A stretch of 64,000 nt of DNA from Streptomyces filipinensis (GTDB taxonomy: Bacteria > Actinomycetota > Actinomycetes > Streptomycetales > Streptomycetaceae). Numbering within the stretch: the stretch's first letter is position 1; every line of letters starts with the position of its first letter. Made by a program: the position numbers and the translations under genes. Under the pieces are notes generated by a model. It was not told the DNA's origin and did not search any database. It saw nothing but the letters and a program-made list of their open reading frames with translations. Location of the stretch: positions 186,001 to 250,000 of the forward strand of contig NZ_BMTD01000004.1 in the NCBI RefSeq assembly GCF_014649495.1, in the 5' to 3' direction. Positions 58,891 through 64,000 of this stretch are shown here, piece by piece.

Positions 58891-59946
58891 CTATGCGCTC
58901 CGCGGGCCGGGCGTTCGGGGGCCGTCTTCAGCCGCGGGCCGGCGGTCGCCGGGCGTGCGGTTCCCCGTGCCCCTTGCCGGCGCTCCCCCCGCTTGCGTCA
59001 GGACGTCACCGGCCCGCGTGCGGACGTACAGCACGGACCGTCCCGCCCGGCGCCGTTCGACGAGGCCCGCCTCCCGCAGGACCCTCAGATGGCGGCCCAC
59101 CGACCCCAGCCCCTGACCGGTCACCGCCGTGAGCTGGGTGGTGCTCAGGGGGGACGCGAGGAGGAGCAGGACGTCAGCGCGGGCCGGCCCCAGGAGCGCG
59201 CCCAGGGCCGACGGGACGGTCCGGGCGGCGGGGTGGGCGAGGGCGCCTGCGCACGGGTAGACCGCCGCGTAGCGCACCCCGTCCTCCCAGGCCACCCAGC
59301 CCGCCCGCTGCACGGTCACCGGCACGAGGAGCAGCTCGGCGCCGGCGATCTCGCGGGGCGGGTACGCGTGCGGGTTGATCTGGAGGCGGTTCTCGCCGAG
59401 CCATCTGGTGCGTCCGGGGCGCAGCGCGTCGAGCACGCTCGCCCAGCCGCCCCGGCTCACCTGCGCCGTCCGCGCGACCACGTCCGCCTCCAGCACCCGC
59501 CGGCGCCGCTCCCAGGACGGCCGTACGGTCTCCTCCCACACCCACTCCAGGAGCAGGGCCGCCCGCTCGGGCAGGTCGTCGCGGTCCAGCTCGGCGGGGA
59601 GCGGGCCGCCCAGCGAGGTGCGCAGATGGGCGCGCGCCGCGTCGGGCGGGGCTGCCCGGACACGGGCCACCTCGTCGGCGAACCGCTCGCCGCCTCGGGG
59701 CGGCGGTGTCAGGAAGTCGGCGATCCACCTCCGGCCGAGTCCGGCGCCGACCAGCCGGGCCGTCACCGGATCGGCGGCCAGCCGCGCGCGGTAGGCCGGC
59801 AGATGGGACCGCAGCCACCGCTGCTCACCGGGATGCGCGGCGTCCGCCGCGTGCAGCAGTTTCAGGTTTGCGAAGGTCTCGGCGAGCGGGGAGACGACGA
59901 ACCGGCTGCGGGCGAGCGTGTCCGCGTTGAGCTCCCACCAGCCCAT
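58891..59946 (-). CDS. ArsR-family regulator with DUF5937 domain
   Basis: A 351-residue regulator with an N-terminal helical DUF5937-like region and a C-terminal ArsR winged helix (about residues 245-315, STTQLTAVTGQGLGSVGRHLRVLREAGLVERRRAGRSVLY). No metal-binding Cys cluster of classical ArsR is seen. It is divergent from an MFS gene; the perfect palindrome at 59973-59990 in the 84-bp gap is the probable operator. The Pro/Gly/Arg-rich tail (about 325-351) is low complexity. Confidence 0.85.
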   Translation of the reverse strand: MGWWELNADTLARSRFVVSPLAETFANLKLLHAADAAHPGEQRWLRSHLPAYRARLAADPVTARLVGAGLGRRWIADFLTPPPRGGERFADEVARVRAAPPDAARAHLRTSLGGPLPAELDRDDLPERAALLLEWVWEETVRPSWERRRRVLEADVVARTAQVSRGGWASVLDALRPGRTRWLGENRLQINPHAYPPREIAGAELLLVPVTVQRAGWVAWEDGVRYAAVYPCAGALAHPAARTVPSALGALLGPARADVLLLLASPLSTTQLTAVTGQGLGSVGRHLRVLREAGLVERRRAGRSVLYVRTRAGDVLTQAGGAPARGTGNRTPGDRRPAAEDGPRTPGPRSA

Positions 59947-59972
59947 CCCGGCCCCCTCACGGCCGTACGGCC

Positions 59973-59990
59973 TTTCGCGCTCGCGCGAAA
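59973..59990. promoter_or_regulatory. Palindromic operator between ArsR and MFS genes
   Basis: TTTCGCGCTCGCGCGAAA: perfect 8-bp arms with a 2-base centre, in the short divergent intergenic region. It fits an ArsR dimer site that controls both genes. Confidence 0.75.
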
Positions 59991-60030
59991 CAATAACGAG
60001 CCGCGTGCGGGCCGGCCGAGACTCCCGGGC

Positions 60031-61221
60031 ATGCCTGGTTACCGATCACTGTTCCGCACCCCGGAGTTCACCCCGCTCTTCCTCGGCTCGGCCGCGCAGA
60101 CCGCCGCGCAGACCGTCGGCGGGCTGGCCCTCGGCACGCTCGTGTACCGCGCGACCGGATCGCCGCTGCTGTCGGCGGTGAGCATGTTCGGCCCGTCGCT
60201 CGCCCAGGTGCTCGGCGCGAGCTTCCTGCTGTCCGGCGCCGACCGGCTGCCGCCGCGTACGGCGCTGGGCGCGATCGCGCTGGTGTTCGCCGCCGGGACG
60301 GCGGTGCAGGCGGTGCCCGGGCTGCCGGTCGGCGCGACCCTCGGCGTCGTGCTGGTGCTGGGGCTCGTGGCCTCGCTGGGCGGCGGGGTCCACTGGGGGC
60401 TGCTGAACGAGGTGCTCGACAAGGGCCGCTACCTGCCGGGGCGTTCGCTGTTCAACATGATGGGCGGGCTGATGCAGATCGCCGGGTTCGCCACCGGCGG
60501 GGCCCTGCTCGCCGCGCTCTCCCCGCGGGTGTGCCTGCTGGCGGCCGCCGGGCTGTACCTGCTCGCCGCGCTGGTGCTGCGGCTCGGCCTGACCGCCCGC
60601 CCGCCCCGGGCCGCGGGCCGCCCCTCCGCGGCGGCGACCTGGCGCACCAACGCCCTGCTCTGGTCGTCCCGCCCCCGCCGTCTCACCTACCTCGGCCTGT
60701 GGCTGCCCAACGGCATGGTCGTCGGCTGCGAGTCGCTGTACGTGGCGTACGCGCCGCACGCCGCCGGCACGCTGTTCGCCTGCGGCGCGTTCGGGATGTT
60801 CGCCGGGGACGTGGCGGTCGGACGGCTGCTGCCGCCCGCCGTACGACGCCGGCTGGCGACGCCGCTCCTGCTGCTGCTCGCCGCGCCGTACCTGGTGTTC
60901 TGCGCGCGTCCGCCGCTGCCGGTGGCGGCGGTGTGCGTGGCGGTCGCCTCCGTCGGGTTCGGTGCGAGTCTGCTGCAGCAGGAGCGGCTGGTGGAGCTGA
61001 CGCCGGGTGAACTCGCCGGTCAGGCCCTCGGGCTGCACTCGGCGGGGATGCTGACCCTGCAGGGGGTGAGCGCGACGGTGGCCGGGACACTGGCGCAGCT
61101 CACCTCGCCCGCCGTGGGGATGACGGTGATGGCGGCGGGCTCGGTGTGCGTCACGCTGGCGCTGGCTACGGCCGGTCGTCGGTCTCCCGCGCCGGAGCCG
61201 GAGCCTGCCGGGGCACGTTGA
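60031..61221 (+). CDS. Major facilitator superfamily transporter
   Basis: A 396-residue MFS protein with 11-12 hydrophobic helices, beginning MPGYRSLFRTPEFTPLFLGSAAQ, a start typical of actinobacterial drug-efflux MFS paralogues. Gly/Ala-rich helices (e.g. TLGVVLVLGLVASLGGGVHWG) fit the superfamily, but the substrate is not evident. It is divergent from the ArsR gene, which likely represses it. The last 56 bases overlap the 3' end of the convergent slipin gene. Confidence 0.85.
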   Translation: MPGYRSLFRTPEFTPLFLGSAAQTAAQTVGGLALGTLVYRATGSPLLSAVSMFGPSLAQVLGASFLLSGADRLPPRTALGAIALVFAAGTAVQAVPGLPVGATLGVVLVLGLVASLGGGVHWGLLNEVLDKGRYLPGRSLFNMMGGLMQIAGFATGGALLAALSPRVCLLAAAGLYLLAALVLRLGLTARPPRAAGRPSAAATWRTNALLWSSRPRRLTYLGLWLPNGMVVGCESLYVAYAPHAAGTLFACGAFGMFAGDVAVGRLLPPAVRRRLATPLLLLLAAPYLVFCARPPLPVAAVCVAVASVGFGASLLQQERLVELTPGELAGQALGLHSAGMLTLQGVSATVAGTLAQLTSPAVGMTVMAAGSVCVTLALATAGRRSPAPEPEPAGAR

Positions 61222-61993
61222 GGTCGGCGTCGATCTTCTGGACGGCCCGGTCGAAGTAGCGCAGCAGTTCGACCGGGAAGGGCATGACGAGGGTCGAGTT
61301 CTTCTCGGCGGCCACCTCCACGACCGTCTGCAGAAGCCGCAGCTGCATCGCCTCGGGGGTGTCGGACATGATCCTCGACGCGTTGGCGAGCTGCTGGGCG
61401 GCCTGGAACTCGCCGTCGGCGGTGATGACCCGGGCCCGCCGTTCCCGCTCGGCCTCGGCCTGGCGGGACATGGACCGCTTCAGCGACTCCGGCAGCTGGA
61501 CGTCCTTGATCTCGACGCGGTCGATGTGGACGCCCCAGCCGGCGGCCGGGCTGTCGATCATCAGGGCCAGTCCCTCGTGCAGCCGCTCCCGGTCGGAGAG
61601 GAGGTCGTCGAGGTCGCTCTTGCCGATGATGGAGCGCAGCGAGGACTGGGCGACCTGGCCGACCGCGAAGACGTAGTCCTGGACCTCGATGGCCGCGCGC
61701 ACCGGGTCGGTCACCCGGAAGTAGACGACCGCGTCGACCTTCACCGACACGTTGTCCCGGGTGATGCCCTCCTGCGTGGGCACGGGCATGGTCACGATCT
61801 GCACGTTCACCTTGCGCATCCGGTCGGCGAACGGGATGAGGAAGGTGATGCCGGGCGGACGGTGGCTCGGCAGGGCCTTGCCCCAGCGGAACACCACCCC
61901 GCGCTCCACCTGGTTGACGACCCGCATCCCGCTCTTCAGCACGCACAGCAGGAGCAGTACGACGACGACCACTGCGACGACGGTGCCTTCCAT
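61166..61993 (-). CDS. Slipin/stomatin-like SPFH (Band 7) protein
   Basis: A 275-residue membrane-associated protein: N-terminal transmembrane helix (residues 3-20), SPFH domain (about 22-210, VNQVERGVVFRWGKAL and ITRDNVSVKVDAVVYFRV), and a coiled-coil/C-terminal stretch. Stomatin-like proteins organise membrane microdomains and often associate with NfeD proteins, but none is adjacent here. The 3' end overlaps the MFS gene by 56 bases in the antisense direction. Confidence 0.9.
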   Translation of the reverse strand: MEGTVVAVVVVVLLLLCVLKSGMRVVNQVERGVVFRWGKALPSHRPPGITFLIPFADRMRKVNVQIVTMPVPTQEGITRDNVSVKVDAVVYFRVTDPVRAAIEVQDYVFAVGQVAQSSLRSIIGKSDLDDLLSDRERLHEGLALMIDSPAAGWGVHIDRVEIKDVQLPESLKRSMSRQAEAERERRARVITADGEFQAAQQLANASRIMSDTPEAMQLRLLQTVVEVAAEKNSTLVMPFPVELLRYFDRAVQKIDADLNVPRQAPAPARETDDRP

Positions 61994-62210
61994 GGCACTC
62001 CCATCTCCGACGCGTTGTTCCGTCCGGTACAGGACAACCAGGAGGACACCGGGGCGGGGGCGGGCGGATGCGGCCGGGGCGTCAGGGAAACGTAAAGAAA
62101 GCCGGACGCCCGGCTGACCGGCCCTCCAGCGGGCCTGGAGCGGGAGCGGGCAGCGTGGGGGTAGTCGGGCTGCCGGAGTGGGGCGGCCGTTGTCACTGAG
62201 GGGAGACGCC

Positions 62211-62675
62211 GTGTCCCAGGCGGTCAGGAATACGTACGCACAGGTCTCCGGGGAGGTCTACGCCGAGGTCCGGACGTTCTACGCGTGGCAGATGCGCCGG
62301 GTCGACGCGCTGGACATCGAGGGGTTCGCCGCCACGTTCACCGAGGACGGGGAGGTCGTGCACGCGGGCGGGGCCGTGCAGCGCGGGCGGGAGCAGATGC
62401 TCGCGGGGATGCGGGCCGCGCTGCCCCGCTACCGCGACATCGCCGTACGGCACTGGTTCGACCACGTGCTGATCGAGGCCGACCCGGTCGACGGGGACAC
62501 CCTGCACGTGTCGTACTACTCGCTCGTCACCCAGACCGACCGTGAGGGCAACGTCGTCTTCGAGCCGACCTTCACCGTCGAGGACGAGCTGGTGCGCCGG
62601 GACGGAGTGCTCTACACCAGGCGCCGGGTGATCCACCGCGACACCCCGGTGGAGCCGCCCGTGCAGGCCGGCTGA
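62211..62675 (+). CDS. SnoaL-like (NTF2-fold) protein
   Basis: A 154-residue NTF2-fold protein: TFYAWQMRRVDALDIEGFAATFTEDGEVVHAGG and VEDELVRRDGVLYTRRRVIHRD. It resembles SnoaL-like proteins of aromatic polyketide and hydroxylation pathways. GTG 62211 follows GAGGGGAG; an in-frame GTG at 62178 is less likely. With the metallo-hydrolase and flavin reductase downstream it suggests the edge of a biosynthetic cluster to the right. Confidence 0.78.
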   Translation: MSQAVRNTYAQVSGEVYAEVRTFYAWQMRRVDALDIEGFAATFTEDGEVVHAGGAVQRGREQMLAGMRAALPRYRDIAVRHWFDHVLIEADPVDGDTLHVSYYSLVTQTDREGNVVFEPTFTVEDELVRRDGVLYTRRRVIHRDTPVEPPVQAG

Positions 62676-62697
62676 GGCCTCGGGCGCGAACGGCGAG

Positions 62698-62740
62698 CGG
62701 GGATGCGCCGGACGGTGTACGACCGTCCGGCGCATCCCCG
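62698..62740. terminator. Very strong bidirectional terminator
   Basis: CGGGGATGCGCCGGACGGT (62698-62716) and ACCGTCCGGCGCATCCCCG (62722-62740) form a perfect 19-bp stem with a 5-base loop, between convergent SnoaL-like and metallo-hydrolase genes. Confidence 0.9.
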
Positions 62741-62767
62741 TTGTGCTGTGCGCGTTGTGCGGGTCGC

Positions 62768-63685
62768 TCAGGCGTGGCAGGCGGGCAGGCCGCCGTGGAA
62801 GGCGACCATCTCCTTGAAGGACGCCACGACGTCGAGCCGGGCGCCGGGGGGCAGGCCCTGCCGCTCGGCGAAGGCCCGGTGCAGATTGCCCACCAGGCGC
62901 TCGGCGTCGACCAGACCGGCGAACTCGCCCAGGTCGGCGCGCTCCGCGGCCTGCAGCGGGGACAGGCCCTCGCGCAGACCGTCCGCGGCCAGGCGGTCCA
63001 GCAGCCGCAGATACGCCTCCGTGAAGTCCAGCAGCTCCGGGCCACCGGCCGGACCGTGGCCCGGTACCACCGTGCGCGGACCCAGCGCGCGCAGCCGCCG
63101 CAGCGCCTCCAGCGAACCGCTGACCGAGCCCATCAGGACGTACGGGGTGACCCCCGACCACACGACGTCGCCGGTGAACAGCACCGCCCGCTCGGGGACC
63201 CACACGACCACGTCGTTCGCGGTGTGCGCCGGTCCCACATGCAGCAGCTCGGCCCGCGGGCCGCCCGTGTGCAGCGTCAGCGTGTCCTGGAAGGTGAGTG
63301 AAGGCAGGGTGAGCGGTGTCTCGCCCCACTCCACGCCGGGCCACAGCCCCCGCAGGTGCAGACCCGCCTCCGCGCTGTCCGACCGGGTCCCGGTGTGCGC
63401 GACGACCAGCGCCCGCGGCGTGAACTGGCCGTTGCCGAAGGTGTGGTCGCCGTGGAAGTGGGTGTTGACCACGAAGTCGACCCCGCCGGGGACGACCCGT
63501 TCGACGGCCTCGCGCAGTCGCCGGGTGCGGGCCTCGGTGGCCGCCGTGTCGACGAGGACCGCGAAGTCCTCGCCGACCACCAGGCCCGCGTTGTTCACGC
63601 ACCAACCGCCGCCGGGCTGCACATACGCGTACACGCCCTCCGCCACCTGCTCCAGCGACGGCGGCGCCTGGACGGGAGCGCTCAT
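62768..63685 (-). CDS. MBL-fold metallo-hydrolase
   Basis: A 305-residue metallo-beta-lactamase-fold hydrolase. The metal motif HFHGDHTFGN (near residue 69) and further His/Asp in HTANDVV, FTGDVV and PGHGP are present. Such proteins in aromatic natural-product clusters can act as cyclases, thioesterases or hydrolases; the reaction here is unknown. ATG 63685 overlaps the stop of the flavin reductase-like gene upstream (ATGA), so the two are coupled. It belongs to a unit read from the right of the window. Confidence 0.85.
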   Translation of the reverse strand: MSAPVQAPPSLEQVAEGVYAYVQPGGGWCVNNAGLVVGEDFAVLVDTAATEARTRRLREAVERVVPGGVDFVVNTHFHGDHTFGNGQFTPRALVVAHTGTRSDSAEAGLHLRGLWPGVEWGETPLTLPSLTFQDTLTLHTGGPRAELLHVGPAHTANDVVVWVPERAVLFTGDVVWSGVTPYVLMGSVSGSLEALRRLRALGPRTVVPGHGPAGGPELLDFTEAYLRLLDRLAADGLREGLSPLQAAERADLGEFAGLVDAERLVGNLHRAFAERQGLPPGARLDVVASFKEMVAFHGGLPACHA

Positions 63686-64000
63686 GCCGCCCTGCCCCGG
63701 TCCCCGGCGGCCGGTGCGGCAGCGGTGACGTGCGCGTAGGCGCCGCGGTGGAACACGAGCGGCCGGGCCTCGCCGGACCGGTTGTGCACGGTCACGACCC
63801 GGCCGATGAGCAGGACGTGGTCGCCGGCCTCGTGCTCGTCGTACAGCTCGCACTCGAAGTACGCCTCGGCCGCGGGGAGCACGGCGTGGCCGAGGGTGCC
63901 CTCGACCGCGCCGAGGCGCGTCATCGCGGCCCGGCCCGCCGGGCGGTCCGGACGGCAGAACTCCTGGGCCAGGTCGCGCTGCGACTCGCTGAGCACGTTC
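63682..64000 (-). CDS. Flavin reductase-like protein, N-terminus beyond window
   Basis: The C-terminal 105 residues of a flavin reductase (FMN-binding split barrel) are visible. They include NVLSESQRDLAQEFCRP, FECELYDEHEAGDHVLLIGRV and PLVFHRGAYA, which are family motifs. Typically about 160-190 residues, so 55-85 residues lie beyond the right edge. It could supply reduced flavin to a two-component monooxygenase encoded further right. The stop overlaps the metallo-hydrolase ATG. Confidence 0.8.
   Translation of the reverse strand, partial: NVLSESQRDLAQEFCRPDRPAGRAAMTRLGAVEGTLGHAVLPAAEAYFECELYDEHEAGDHVLLIGRVVTVHNRSGEARPLVFHRGAYAHVTAAAPAAGDRGRAA

Overview
The window is a stretch of very high-GC chromosome from a Streptomyces species. 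The decisive evidence is the AfsK-AfsR-AfsS regulatory locus, recognisable from protein sequence: a Ser/Thr kinase fused to a PQQ beta-propeller, a SARP/NB-ARC/TPR activator, and the 63-residue AfsS with three near-identical TLDSHMPAPP repeats. Supporting it are kbpA next to afsK, a fused two-domain FO synthase (fbiC), a DUF397/XRE pair, GTG/TTG starts with GGAGG-type ribosome sites and coupled ATGA/GTGA junctions. No rRNA, tRNA, CRISPR array, insertion sequence or integrase was recognised. No gap between genes exceeds about 260 bases; the larger ones are covered by the operator, terminator, pseudogene and repeat entries.

Layout: 1-3.5 kb, flavin monooxygenase (cut by the left edge), DoxX-like membrane protein with DUF35 protein, GNAT, DUF1453 protein. 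3.5-9.5 kb, PdxH-like oxidase, CorA-like transporter, a thiolase-like protein divergent from an acyl-CoA dehydrogenase and a deazaflavin protein, then LysE exporter and Lrp regulator. 9.6-21.5 kb, TetR, kbpA, afsK, an intercalated catabolic module (enoyl-CoA hydratase, DUF35, thiolase, acyl-CoA ligase), afsS, afsR. 21.6-29 kb, two tandem catabolic operons (amidohydrolase, two luciferase-like oxidoreductases, SDR, D-aminoacylase-like amidohydrolase, aldehyde dehydrogenase). 29-42.5 kb, mixed functions including a PadR/carotenoid oxygenase unit, secreted PHP protein, fbiC, a YkuD-like protein without its catalytic Cys, and a STAND-like NTPase with repeats. 42.5-50 kb, regulators with divergent targets, an ADP-ribosylglycohydrolase-like protein lacking its acidic metal ligands, a solute symporter, and another SDR plus an unknown protein. 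50-64 kb, polytopic membrane protein, repeat-rich D,D-carboxypeptidase, GPP34, XRE/DUF397, MerR, glutathione peroxidase, ArsR/MFS, slipin, and the edge of a SnoaL/metallo-hydrolase/flavin-reductase cluster.

The most interesting signal is an apparent regulon. A 19-bp palindrome, consensus ATCTGACGGACCGTCAGAT, occurs eight times, always between or just upstream of genes with lipid/steroid-like beta-oxidation, aldol-cleavage, F420/flavin or amidohydrolase functions, and I found it before no other genes here. These modules sit on both sides of, and inside, the afsK-afsR locus. I infer one scattered catabolic pathway under a single TetR-type repressor; its substrate and regulator are not established by the sequence. 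F420 chemistry is also over-represented: fbiC plus up to five predicted F420 or flavin users.
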